Source of the DNA: an uncultured Brevundimonas sp.
Lineage (GTDB): Bacteria; Pseudomonadota; Alphaproteobacteria; Caulobacterales; Caulobacteraceae
Assembly (NCBI GenBank): GCA_946885435.1
Contig: CAMPGL010000081.1
Location: 1-9,344, forward strand
Reading direction: 5' to 3'
Length of the DNA: 9,344 bases
Of this stretch, positions 1 through 6,370 are shown in pieces (the first letter of the stretch is position 1; every line of letters begins with the position of its first letter). The position numbers were made by a program, and so were the translations under genes. Below the pieces are notes generated by a model. The model was given only the letters and a program-made list of their open reading frames with translations, was not told the DNA's origin and searched no databases.

Positions 1-57
1 AAGGTCGCCTCGGCCGAAGAACTGGTCGCCACCCTCAAGTCCGCGGGAGTCCTCTGA
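1..57 (+). CDS. etfB: Electron transfer flavoprotein beta subunit, C-terminal end (partial)
   Basis: Only the last 18 codons and the TGA stop are present; the gene runs off the left edge. The tail reads KVASAEELVATLKSAGVL, which resembles the usual end of ETF beta subunits (KVAS-x-x-ELV-x-x-LK...). The stop codon overlaps the ATG of the following etfA by one base (TGATG), the normal tight etfB-etfA arrangement, so the two are almost certainly cotranscribed and translationally coupled. EtfB binds AMP and pairs with EtfA to form the soluble heterodimer that passes electrons from dehydrogenases to ETF:ubiquinone oxidoreductase. The identification rests on the short tail plus the neighbour. Confidence 0.85.
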   Translation, partial: KVASAEELVATLKSAGVL

Positions 58-989
58 TGGCCGTTCTCGTCATCGCCGATCACGACGGCGCGTCGCTGCG
101 CGACACCACCCACAAGACCGTCTCGGCCGCCAAGGCCCTGGGCGGCGACATCGACATCCTGGTGCTGGGCGAAGGCGCCAAGGGCGTGGCCGAGGCCGCC
201 GCGAAGATAGAGGGCGTGCGCAAGGCGCTGGTCGCCGAGGGCGCGGGCCTGACCAACCAGCTGGCCGAGGCCGTGGAGGCCACGGTCGTTCCGCTGGCCG
301 GCGGCTATGACGCCATCCTGGCCCCGGCCTCGACCGACGGGAAGAACTACGCCCCGCGCATCGCCGCCAAGCTGGACGTCGCGCCGATCTCGGACATCGT
401 CGAGGTGATGTCGGCGGACACCTTCGTGCGCCCGATATATGCCGGCAACGCGCTGGAGACGATCCAGTCCTCCGACGCCAAGAAGGTGATCACCGTGCGT
501 CCGACGGCCTTTTCGGCCGCCGGCGAAAGCGGCGGCTCGGGGACGGTCGAGACGGTGCAGGCGGGCGCCGCCAAGGGCGCGGCCTTCGTCTCGGAAGAGA
601 AGACCAAGTCGGACCGTCCCGAGCTGGGCGGGGCCAAGATCGTAGTCTCGGGCGGACGGGCCATGGGCTCGGCGGAAGAGTTCAAGGCGGTCATCGAGCC
701 GCTGGCCGACAAGCTGGGCGCCGCCGTCGGCGCCTCGCGCGCGGCGGTCGACGCGGGCTACGCCCCCAACGACTACCAGGTCGGCCAGACCGGCAAGGTC
801 GTGGCCCCGGGCCTCTATGTCGCCATCGGCATCTCAGGCGCCATCCAGCACCTGGCCGGGATGAAGGATTCCAAGGTGATCGTCGCGATCAACAAGGACC
901 CGGACGCCCCGATCTTCCAGGTCGCCGACTTCGGCTGGGTCGCGGACTACAAGACCGCAGTGCCGGAACTGATGAAGGCGCTGGGCTAA
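57..989 (+). CDS. etfA: Electron transfer flavoprotein alpha subunit
   Basis: This 310-residue protein has the normal length for a bacterial EtfA. The N-terminal domain (about 1-185) starts with the typical [11 protein letters not shown] strand. The C-terminal FAD-binding domain (about 190-310) carries the [10 protein letters not shown] segment at 226-235, QVGQTGK at 241-247, and the family signature at about 253-279 ([13 protein letters not shown], then VIVAIN). It ends with the usual Phe-rich tail, [12 protein letters not shown], at 287-298. Together with EtfB it forms the soluble FAD-containing heterodimer that accepts electrons from acyl-CoA and other dehydrogenases and hands them to ETF:quinone oxidoreductase. 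The ATG at 57 overlaps the etfB stop, which fixes the start. The stop is followed 24 bases later by a strong intrinsic terminator, so the etfBA operon ends here. Confidence 0.97.
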   Translation: MAVLVIADHDGASLRDTTHKTVSAAKALGGDIDILVLGEGAKGVAEAAAKIEGVRKALVAEGAGLTNQLAEAVEATVVPLAGGYDAILAPASTDGKNYAPRIAAKLDVAPISDIVEVMSADTFVRPIYAGNALETIQSSDAKKVITVRPTAFSAAGESGGSGTVETVQAGAAKGAAFVSEEKTKSDRPELGGAKIVVSGGRAMGSAEEFKAVIEPLADKLGAAVGASRAAVDAGYAPNDYQVGQTGKVVAPGLYVAIGISGAIQHLAGMKDSKVIVAINKDPDAPIFQVADFGWVADYKTAVPELMKALG

Positions 990-1013
990 GCACACCCAGG
1001 CTCCAGACACGAC

Positions 1014-1051
1014 AAGGGCCGGTCGGGGAGGAGATCCGACCGGCCCTTTTT
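1014..1051 (+). terminator. Rho-independent terminator of etfBA
   Basis: A perfect 11-bp stem GGGCCGGTCGG (1016-1026) pairs with CCGACCGGCCC (1036-1046) around a 9-base loop. The stem extends to 13 bp with the flanking AA/TT, and a run of five T (1047-1051) follows. It lies 24 bases after the etfA stop. On the other strand the hairpin is followed by only two T residues, so it should act mainly on etfBA transcripts, although the hairpin also lies just past the end of the convergent gene at 1070-1462. Confidence 0.93.
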
Positions 1052-1069
1052 CGCGCGCGCAGTGGGGTG

Positions 1070-1462
1070 TCAGTGCGCGGCGGCGACCTGGCCGCCCTGG
1101 GGGGAGAGGGCGGCGAGGCCCGAGCATTCCGCGGCGAAGCGGGCGCTCAGTTGCTGTTCAGCCAGACGATCGCCGGCCGCGCGGCGGGCCTGGCGGGCGG
1201 CGGTGTCGGCGGCGGCCTCGGCGCGGCTGACGACAGCGGCCTGACGGCCGCGGGCCTCAGCGACGACGCGGTCGGCGACGGCCGTGCCGGTTCCGGCCGA
1301 CGGCTCCCAGGCCGCGCAGGCGGCGGCGCGGATGTACTGGGCGTCGGTCAGGCGGGCGGGCGAGGTCTGGGCGAAAGCCGAGGTCGCGATCGCGGCGGCG
1401 AGGACGCCCCCGGTGATGATCAGCGAGGCGTTCAACAGGTTGAGGGGTTGGCGGCGGGTCAT
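1070..1462 (-). CDS. Small secreted protein of unknown function, Ala/Arg-rich
   Basis: This is a 130-residue protein beginning MTRRQPLNLL. The ATG at 1462 is chosen because AGGAG lies 8 bases upstream on the minus strand, and because the signal peptide (about residues 8-32, ending in ATSAFAQT) then sits at the N-terminus; a longer in-frame start at 1588 would bury it. The mature part has a short segment with a Cys (YIRAAACAAWEP), a long Ala/Arg/Glu-rich stretch likely to be helical, and a second Cys near the end (AAECSGL), so one disulfide is possible in the periplasm. I do not recognise the family. It is divergent from a LysR regulator, with a 169-bp spacer holding two operator-like dyads, so it may be that regulator's target. 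Codon use fits the host. Confidence 0.75.
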   Translation of the reverse strand: MTRRQPLNLLNASLIITGGVLAAAIATSAFAQTSPARLTDAQYIRAAACAAWEPSAGTGTAVADRVVAEARGRQAAVVSRAEAAADTAARQARRAAGDRLAEQQLSARFAAECSGLAALSPQGGQVAAAH

Positions 1463-1490
1463 GGGACGATCTCCTGAGGGGTCTTGTTTT

Positions 1491-1507
1491 TGTGAACTCC
1501 ACTCACG
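1491..1507. promoter_or_regulatory. Operator-like dyad 1, TGTGA-N7-TCAC
   Basis: TGTGA at 1491-1495 and TCAC at 1503-1506 flank a 7-base spacer. The dyad contains a T-N11-A core (T1493 to A1505) of the kind bound by LysR-type regulators. It lies 29 bases upstream of the start codon of the secreted-protein gene (minus strand), in its promoter or leader. The same dyad with the same spacing occurs at 1602-1618. The 7-base spacer differs from the 6-base spacer of a CRP site. Confidence 0.45.
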
Positions 1508-1601
1508 CCGTCGATGTCCGTCTGTCTCGGTGGACGCCTCGGCGTGCCGGTGATATGCGCCGCTACAGACGCGCTGACGAACGATCACTTCTCCACCGCT
1601 T

Positions 1602-1618
1602 TGTGAGTTCGATTCACA
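1602..1618. promoter_or_regulatory. Operator-like dyad 2, TGTGA-N7-TCACA
   Basis: A perfect 5-bp inverted repeat, TGTGA (1602-1606) and TCACA (1614-1618), has a 7-base spacer whose centre, TTCGA, is itself close to palindromic. It includes a T-N11-A core (T1604 to A1616), as expected for a LysR-type box. It ends 13 bases before the TTG start of the LysR gene, a position suited to autorepression. Read in reverse it agrees with dyad 1 at 12 of 17 positions (TGTGAA-N4-ACTCAC). Confidence 0.5.
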
Positions 1619-1631
1619 TCGAGGCGAAACC

Positions 1632-2516
1632 TTGGCCTTACCGCCCTTCTCCGCCCTGAGAGCGCTCGAGGCCGCCGCTCGGCTCCGCAGCTACAGCCGG
1701 GCGGCGGACGAACTGTTCGTCACCCACGGGGCCGTCAGCCACCAGATCCGGGCGCTGGAGCAGCGCTACGGGATCAAGCTGTTCCGCCGGGAGGGCAATG
1801 AGATGGTCCCCACGGCCGCGGCCACGCGACTGGCCCGTTCGGTGGCGGAGGCCTCTGAACTGCTGAGCTCGGGCGTGGCGCGGCTGCAGGCCGAGGGCTC
1901 GCCGAACACCCTGGTGCTGTCGACCCTCGGCGGCTTCTTCCAGCGCATGCTGGCCCCGCGTCTCCATCGGTTCACCCAGGCCAATCCGGACCTGGAGATC
2001 GACATCCGCGCCGAGGAGCGGCTGGCGGACTTCGTGACCGACGGCATCGACCTGGCCCTGCGCTACGGGCCGGGCGGCTGGGCGGGCGTGCGCTCGGACC
2101 TTCTGTTCCGCGAGACGGTGTTTCCGGTGTGCAGTCCGGAGTTCCAGCGCCGCCACGCGCTGGAACGGCCCGAGGACCTGCTGCGCGTGCCCCTGCTGCG
2201 GCACCGGGGGTGGCCGTGGAAGGCCTGGTTCCAGCGGGTGGGGATCGAGGCGGACGAGCCGAAGGCCGGCGTGGTCTTCGACGATTCCAGCGTCCTGCTG
2301 GACGCGGCGGTCTCGGGCCTGGGCGCCGCGCTCGCCCGCAGCGGCCTGGCCGGCTACGACCTGAAGTCCGGCCGGCTGATCCGGCCGTTCCCGGAGGCGC
2401 ACGAGGAGCCGTGGGGCTATTTCATCGTCTGGCGCGAGGACAGCCCCAAGCAGGCGGTCATTCAGCGGTTCCGCGACTGGATGGCCATGGAGTTCGCCCG
2501 GGAGCGCGACGCCTAG
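1632..2516 (+). CDS. LysR-family transcriptional regulator (GcvA-like)
   Basis: The 294-residue length is typical of the family. The N-terminal winged helix-turn-helix (about 5-64) starts LPPFSALRALEAAARL and continues SYSRAADELFVTHGAVSHQIRALE, with the arginine/phenylalanine tail GIKLFRR; this wording is characteristic of the GcvA branch. Residues about 93-290 form the periplasmic-binding-like effector domain (DIRAEERLADF, DGIDLALRYG, DAAVSGLGAAL). The start is TTG at 1632 with GAGG seven bases upstream; no in-frame ATG lies earlier before a good SD, and the reading fits the usual LPP-start of homologues. It is divergent from a small secreted protein, and the spacer has two matching dyads, so autoregulation and control of that neighbour are likely but inferred. 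GcvA-like members control diverse genes, so the effector cannot be named. Its TAG shares the bases CTAG with the stop codon of convergent amn. Confidence 0.93.
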   Translation: MALPPFSALRALEAAARLRSYSRAADELFVTHGAVSHQIRALEQRYGIKLFRREGNEMVPTAAATRLARSVAEASELLSSGVARLQAEGSPNTLVLSTLGGFFQRMLAPRLHRFTQANPDLEIDIRAEERLADFVTDGIDLALRYGPGGWAGVRSDLLFRETVFPVCSPEFQRRHALERPEDLLRVPLLRHRGWPWKAWFQRVGIEADEPKAGVVFDDSSVLLDAAVSGLGAALARSGLAGYDLKSGRLIRPFPEAHEEPWGYFIVWREDSPKQAVIQRFRDWMAMEFARERDA

Positions 2517-3961
2517 CGGAACGGGGGCTCGTCGAAGGCGCGCAGCTTGCGGGAGTGGAGCGCTGAGCCCTCGGCGCGGAGCAGGTCGACGGCGGCGATG
2601 CCGATCTGGAGGTGCTCGGAGATCGAGCCCTCATAGAAGCGGTTGGCCTGGCCGGGCAGCTTGATCTCGCCGTGCAGCGGCTTGTCGGACACGCACAGCA
2701 GCGTCCCGTAGGGCACGCGGAAACGGTAGCCCTGGGCGGCGATGGTGGCGGATTCCATGTCCACGGCGACGGCCCGGCTCTGGTTGAAGCGCAGGGCGGA
2801 CTTGGAATAGCGCAGCTCCCAGTTGCGGTCGTCGGTGGTGACCACCGTGCCGGTGCGAAGGCGCATCTTCACCTCCTCGCCCGGCATGCCCGAGACGCGT
2901 TTGGTGGCGTCATAGAGCGCCCGCTGGACCTCGGCGATGGAGGGGATGGGGATGTCGGGCGGCAGGACCGCATCCATGATGTGGTCGTCGCGCAGATAGG
3001 CGTGAGCCAGCACGTAGTCGCCCATCTTCTGGCTGTCGCGCAGGCCGCCGCAGTGGCCGATCATCAGCCAGGCGTGCGGGCGGGTGACCGCCAGGTGGTC
3101 GCAGATGTTCTTGGCGTTCGACGGGCCGACGCCGATGTTGATCAGGGACACTCCGTTCCAGCCGGGCGCGGTAAGGTGATAGGCGGGCATCTGGTGCCGC
3201 CGCCAGGCGCTGTCGGCGATGGCCAGCTGGGGATCGGGATTGTCGCGGGTGATGGTCACCCCGCCGGCGCAGACGAGGGTCTCATACGGGCTGGTCGGGT
3301 CGGCGAGCTGGGCGCAGGCCCAGCGCACGAACTCGTCGACGTAGCGGTGGTAATTGGTGAACAGGATCCAGGACTGGATCGCCTCGGGCGGCGTGCCCAT
3401 ATAGTGGCGCAGCCGCGCCAGGGAATAGTCGGTGCGCAGGCCGTCGAACAGGCTGAGCGGCCGGTCGGGCGACAGGTCCAGGGTGAAGCCGTCGGCCGTC
3501 TCGTCGCCGATGGCGGCCAGTTCGGTGATCGGGAACCAGCGGGCCAGCGCCTGGCCGACCGAGGGATCGGGCGCCTGATCCAGGCCGTCCAGCACATAGG
3601 GATAGGGAATTTCCTGGCGCGACGGCCCGACCTCGAAGCGCGCGCCGTAGTCCTCCTTCAGATAGGTCAACTGCTCGAGAAGATAGTCGCGGAACAGGGC
3701 CGGGCGGGTCACGGTGGAGGCGTAGGAGCCGGGGCGCGACAGGCGGCCGAAGGCGCGGGTGGTCGAGACCGGCCGGGTCTCGCCCGACCAGGTGATCCTC
3801 AGCTCGGGATAGACGTAGCGGCCCTCGGCGCGGGCGGCGGGGTCGGGGCGCACGCCCTCAATGGCGAAGGCGGCGAGGTCCGTCTTCAGGGCGGCGATGG
3901 AGGCGTCGTACAGTTCGATGAGGCGCTCGACGGCCTCCTGCGGGGTTTCAATCTCTGTCAT
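2513..3961 (-). CDS. amn: AMP nucleosidase
   Basis: This 482-residue protein matches the roughly 484 residues of E. coli Amn. It hydrolyses AMP to adenine and ribose 5-phosphate and so helps set the adenylate pool in the cytoplasm. The N-terminal AMP nucleosidase domain covers about 1-170 (YVYPELRITW, RPGSYASTVTRP, YLLEQL). The C-terminal nucleoside-phosphorylase fold has NIGVGPSNAKN at 275-285, IGHCGGLRD at 301-309, TTDDRN at 375-380, VDMES at 400-404 (the purine/ribose-binding Met-Glu) and SDKPLHGE at 425-432. The start at 3961 (MTEIETPQEA) matches the family; a longer in-frame start at 4132 only adds unlike sequence that overlaps the neighbouring promoter region. No strong SD is visible before it. 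It is convergent with the LysR gene (4-nt overlap) and divergent from the BA14K-type gene, so it is probably monocistronic. Confidence 0.97.
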   Translation of the reverse strand: MTEIETPQEAVERLIELYDASIAALKTDLAAFAIEGVRPDPAARAEGRYVYPELRITWSGETRPVSTTRAFGRLSRPGSYASTVTRPALFRDYLLEQLTYLKEDYGARFEVGPSRQEIPYPYVLDGLDQAPDPSVGQALARWFPITELAAIGDETADGFTLDLSPDRPLSLFDGLRTDYSLARLRHYMGTPPEAIQSWILFTNYHRYVDEFVRWACAQLADPTSPYETLVCAGGVTITRDNPDPQLAIADSAWRRHQMPAYHLTAPGWNGVSLINIGVGPSNAKNICDHLAVTRPHAWLMIGHCGGLRDSQKMGDYVLAHAYLRDDHIMDAVLPPDIPIPSIAEVQRALYDATKRVSGMPGEEVKMRLRTGTVVTTDDRNWELRYSKSALRFNQSRAVAVDMESATIAAQGYRFRVPYGTLLCVSDKPLHGEIKLPGQANRFYEGSISEHLQIGIAAVDLLRAEGSALHSRKLRAFDEPPFR

Positions 3962-4070
3962 CGCGCCAAGTGTATCGCCCAACTGTGGCGGTTGGATAGC
4001 TGGACGGAGCCGGCGGGCGCTTGCCGCGTTTCGCGTAACAGGAGAAGGTGAACACCCGGAGGGAGTGACG

Positions 4071-4553
4071 ATGCGCGAGATCATGCTGGCCGCGAGCCTG
4101 CTCGGAGCCGCCGCCCTGCTGACGCCGGGCAAGGCCGAGGCCCAGACCTGGCGGGACCAGCTGGGCGTTCCCGGCGACTTCCGCTGCGACGCCTACTGGG
4201 ACCGGGGCCGCGACGACTGCGACGCGGCGTGGCGGACGCAGTATCTCAGGCAGGGCTGGGACCGCCGGTCGGGCCATGGCCGCGACCGGCATGACGGGTA
4301 TCGTGACGGCTATCGGGGCTATGACCGCTACGCCTCATACGGCCACGGCTACGGCCAGGGGTATGGACGCGGCCAGGGGTACGGCCATGGCGGATACGGC
4401 TACGGTTGGCCGCACGAGCCGCGCCCGACGCACGCGCCGACGCCGTACCGCGATCCGGAGCGCATCCATTGGTGCCAATACCGGTTCCGGTCCTACGACC
4501 CCCTCACGGGCTATTACCTGGGGTATTCGGGGCATTACCGCTTCTGCGGATGA
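4071..4553 (+). CDS. Secreted Gly/Tyr-rich protein with C-terminal BA14K-like motif
   Basis: This is a 160-residue protein. A strong SD (GGAGGGAG, 4058-4065) five bases before the ATG at 4071 decides the start, and a signal peptide follows at once (hydrophobic core 4-18, probable cleavage after AEA at 24). Residues about 27-64 hold two Cys (C39, C50) and several Trp. Residues 65-112 are a low-complexity stretch of Gly, Tyr, His and Arg with repeated GYG/GQGYG units. The end, WCQYRFRSYDPLTGYYLGYS (134-153) with a final Cys at 159, matches from memory the BA14K-like pattern W-C-x-x-R-[YF]-R-S-Y-D-P-x-T-G-x-[YF]-x-G-[YF]-x-G, named after a Brucella immunoreactive 14-kDa protein with lectin-like activity. 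It is likely periplasmic or surface-associated. The function here is unknown. It is divergent from amn across a 109-bp spacer. Confidence 0.85.
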   Translation: MREIMLAASLLGAAALLTPGKAEAQTWRDQLGVPGDFRCDAYWDRGRDDCDAAWRTQYLRQGWDRRSGHGRDRHDGYRDGYRGYDRYASYGHGYGQGYGRGQGYGHGGYGYGWPHEPRPTHAPTPYRDPERIHWCQYRFRSYDPLTGYYLGYSGHYRFCG

Positions 4554-4581
4554 GGCCTGACCCGAGGGGGCCGCGCGCAGG

Positions 4582-4929
4582 ATGCTCACACCGTCGACCA
4601 CCGTAACATTTGTCGCTGATGACGAGGGCCCACCTCTCCGTCGGCTCTATCTGGCCCGAGATGAGGAAGGCGGGCCGCCGGGCTCGGTGAGGGGCTGGGC
4701 GTTCATCTACGACGAATGGCGCGAGGGCGAATGGCGACCCGGTTGGGACACGTGGGAGAGATGGTTCTTCGAGATCCTGCGCTATCCCGAACTCTATGCG
4801 TCGGGACCCTTGGTCTGGCGGCTTGAGGAGGACGGTCGGGAAGTGGACCTGGCCTTCCTCCAGCCACTGTTCGATGGCGTCGCCGCCGGCCCCAACAATC
4901 TTCCAGAGGACGTGGGCCTGGAACCATGA
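4582..4929 (+). CDS. Hypothetical protein, Trp-rich, unrecognised
   Basis: This 115-residue, acidic, probably cytosolic protein has no signal peptide or membrane segment. It has seven Trp clustered in the middle (WAFIYDEW, EWRPGWDTWERWFF, VWRLEEDG), giving a compact alternating aromatic/acidic pattern suggestive of a small folded domain. I cannot assign a family. By my count about 28% of its codons end in A or T, clearly more than in the neighbouring genes, which hints at a laterally acquired or fast-evolving gene; many codons such as ACA, GTA, AGA and CGA are rare in this window. The SD is weak (only AGG directly before the ATG), so the start is less certain. It lies 28 bases after the BA14K-type gene on the same strand and could be cotranscribed with it. 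The lack of stops and the sensible amino-acid composition favour a real gene. Confidence 0.6.
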   Translation: MLTPSTTVTFVADDEGPPLRRLYLARDEEGGPPGSVRGWAFIYDEWREGEWRPGWDTWERWFFEILRYPELYASGPLVWRLEEDGREVDLAFLQPLFDGVAAGPNNLPEDVGLEP

Positions 4930-4979
4930 CGGGCAACGACGCGGCCGTCGCGTCTTTCCGGTCGCGGGCGTAGGATACG

Positions 4980-4993
4980 GCCGCGATCGCGGC
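4980..4993. promoter_or_regulatory. Perfect 14-bp palindrome before the VIT-family gene
   Basis: GCCGCGATCGCGGC (4980-4993) is a perfect palindrome ending 34 bases before the start of the VIT-family transporter. It lies in the 98-bp spacer after the Trp-rich gene and is flanked by a looser inverted pair, GGCAACG (4932-4938) and CGTTGCC (4993-4999). It could be an operator or part of a leader stem. GC-rich DNA produces such palindromes by chance fairly often, so the call is weak. No convincing -35/-10 pair was found in this spacer. Confidence 0.25.
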
Positions 4994-5027
4994 GTTGCCG
5001 CGGTCGACCGGTTCAAGGAGGGGCCCG

Positions 5028-5729
5028 ATGAGCCGTCTGCACGCGCACAGAGAGCGACACGCGGTGTCGCGGATCGGCTGGCTACGGGCCGCGGTGCTGG
5101 GGGCCAACGACGGCATCGTCTCGACCGCCAGCCTGGTTGTCGGGGTGGCCGCAGCGAACGCCGACCGGGGCGCGCTGGTCCTCACCGCACTGGCGGGGCT
5201 GGTGGCGGGGGCGATGTCGATGGCCGCGGGCGAATATGTCTCGGTCAGCTCCCAGGCTGACAGCGAGTCCGCCGACCTCGCCAAGGAGCGGGCCGAACTG
5301 GCCGAGCAGCCCGAACAGGAGCTGGCCGAAATGACCGCCATCTATGAGGCGCGGGGGCTGAGTCCGGATCTGGCGCGTCAGGTCGCCCTTCAGCTGCACG
5401 CCGGGGACGCGCTGGCGGCGCATGCGCGGGACGAGCTGGGCATCTTCGAACACACGGCCGCCCGGCCGGTGCAGGCGGCGCTGACGTCGGCCGCGACCTT
5501 CTCGGTGGGCGCGGGCCTGCCCCTGGCGGTCGTGCTGCTGGTCCCGATGAGCGTGATGGTGCCGGCCGTGTCGGCGGCGGCCCTCGTCTTCCTGGCTCTG
5601 CTGGGCTGGGTCGGCGCCAGAACGGGCGGCGCCCGGCCCCTCAAGGCGGTGGTCCGCGTGACCTTATGGGGCGCGCTGGCCCTGGCCGCCACCGCCCTGG
5701 TCGGCAAGGCGTTCGGGGCGGTGGTTTGA
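5028..5729 (+). CDS. VIT/CCC1-family Fe/Mn transporter
   Basis: This 233-residue membrane protein belongs to the vacuolar iron transporter/CCC1/nodulin-21 family. Predicted helices lie at about 20-43, 48-72, 150-172, 174-197 and 207-232. The family signature GANDGIVST is at 25-33 and AGAMSMAAGEYVS at 60-72. Between helices 2 and 3 lies the cytosolic metal-binding segment with E87, E90, E98 and E101, an ExxE-x7-ExxE spacing like that described for plant VIT1, followed by HARDELG at 132-138. Members export Fe(II) or Mn(II) from the cytosol using the proton gradient. The ATG at 5028 is preferred over an in-frame TTG at 4995 because AGGAGG (5016-5021) lies six bases before it. It is convergent with the b561 gene, 22 bases away. 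The metal specificity cannot be read from sequence. I saw no clear Fur or MntR box. Confidence 0.93.
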   Translation: MSRLHAHRERHAVSRIGWLRAAVLGANDGIVSTASLVVGVAAANADRGALVLTALAGLVAGAMSMAAGEYVSVSSQADSESADLAKERAELAEQPEQELAEMTAIYEARGLSPDLARQVALQLHAGDALAAHARDELGIFEHTAARPVQAALTSAATFSVGAGLPLAVVLLVPMSVMVPAVSAAALVFLALLGWVGARTGGARPLKAVVRVTLWGALALAATALVGKAFGAVV

Positions 5730-5751
5730 GGACGCGAGGCTGGCCCCGAGC

Positions 5752-6324
5752 TTAGGGCGCCGCGGTCGAGGCGCCGCCTGACGACGGGCGGAAGATCATC
5801 CGCCGCAGGGTGTCGTCGCGAAGCACGTGGTGGTGGAACAGCGCCGCCGCAGCGTGGAGCCCGACCAAGAAGTAGCCGACGGTCCCCAGGGCCTCGTGAA
5901 CGCCCTCGACCCGTTCGGCCAGTGCGGGGTCCGGGGCCGTGAGCGGCGGGAGGCCCAGGCCGAACAGGCGGACCGGATCTCCCTCGGCGCTCAGGGCGGT
6001 CCAGCCCAGCAGCGGCATGGCGATCATGAACCCGTACAGCGCCAGGTGCGTGGCGGCCGAGGCGCGGGCCATCCAGCCCCGGGCCAGACGCCTGGCCGGA
6101 TGAATGAGCCGGGCGATCAGCCGGATCCAGACGATGAGAAAGACGGTAAGGCCGAGACTGAAGTGCCAAGCCTTTAAGGCCTCGCGGATCTCGCTCCCGC
6201 GCGGATATTCCTCGCGCAGCAGGATGACGGCGTAGACCGCCACCAGCAGCCCCAGCGTCAGCCAGTGCAGGACGATGGAAACCCAACTGTAAGGTCTCGC
6301 GCCGGCGTCCGGGCTCTTCGCCAT
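5752..6324 (-). CDS. Cytochrome b561 family protein
   Basis: This 190-residue, four-helix membrane cytochrome has helices at about 14-36, 50-74, 90-112 and 145-168. The expected haem-ligand histidines are all present: H20 (VLHW), H54 (KAWHFSLG), H143 (VHEALG) and H157 (GLHAAAALFHHHVLRDD). The C-terminal HHHVLRDDTLRRM is typical of the bacterial CybB/YceJ family. Members transfer electrons at the inner membrane; E. coli CybB has been described as a superoxide:ubiquinone oxidoreductase, but the partner of this protein is unknown. The ATG at 6324 has GGAGG six bases upstream; a longer in-frame start at 6384 lies inside the FixK/FNR-type box and is unlikely. That box, centred 54 bases before the start, suggests control by oxygen limitation. 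Confidence 0.94.
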   Translation of the reverse strand: MAKSPDAGARPYSWVSIVLHWLTLGLLVAVYAVILLREEYPRGSEIREALKAWHFSLGLTVFLIVWIRLIARLIHPARRLARGWMARASAATHLALYGFMIAMPLLGWTALSAEGDPVRLFGLGLPPLTAPDPALAERVEGVHEALGTVGYFLVGLHAAAALFHHHVLRDDTLRRMIFRPSSGGASTAAP

Positions 6325-6370
6325 GTCACACCTCCGCACGGAGACGTGGGCGATATGCAGGGTAGTGTCC

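Noticed and set aside
1541..1570. Caulobacter-type promoter for the LysR gene (GCTACAGA as -10)
   Set aside because: The -10 match is partial and no -35 lies at an acceptable distance.
1491..1618. CRP/cAMP-type sites
   Set aside because: The half-sites look like TGTGA/TCACA, but the spacer is 7 bases in both copies, not the 6 of a CRP site, and a LysR gene is adjacent.
1638..2402. Open frame of 254 codons opposite the LysR gene
   Set aside because: Low-complexity shadow of a real gene; no start signals or domain.
2612..4051. Very long open frame (479 codons) on the plus strand opposite amn
   Set aside because: It is antisense to a clearly identified gene. Its Gly/Ala/Val/Arg/Gln/His-rich composition is typical of a shadow frame in GC-rich coding DNA, and it has no recognisable domain.
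3861..4070. N-terminal extension of the BA14K-type protein
   Set aside because: The open frame extends upstream, but the strong SD and signal peptide place the start at 4071, and the extension overlaps amn antisense.
4321..4420. Tandem DNA repeat or CRISPR-like array
   Set aside because: The repeated GGCxACGGxTACGG-like units are short and irregular, and are explained by the Gly/Tyr-rich coding sequence of the secreted protein.
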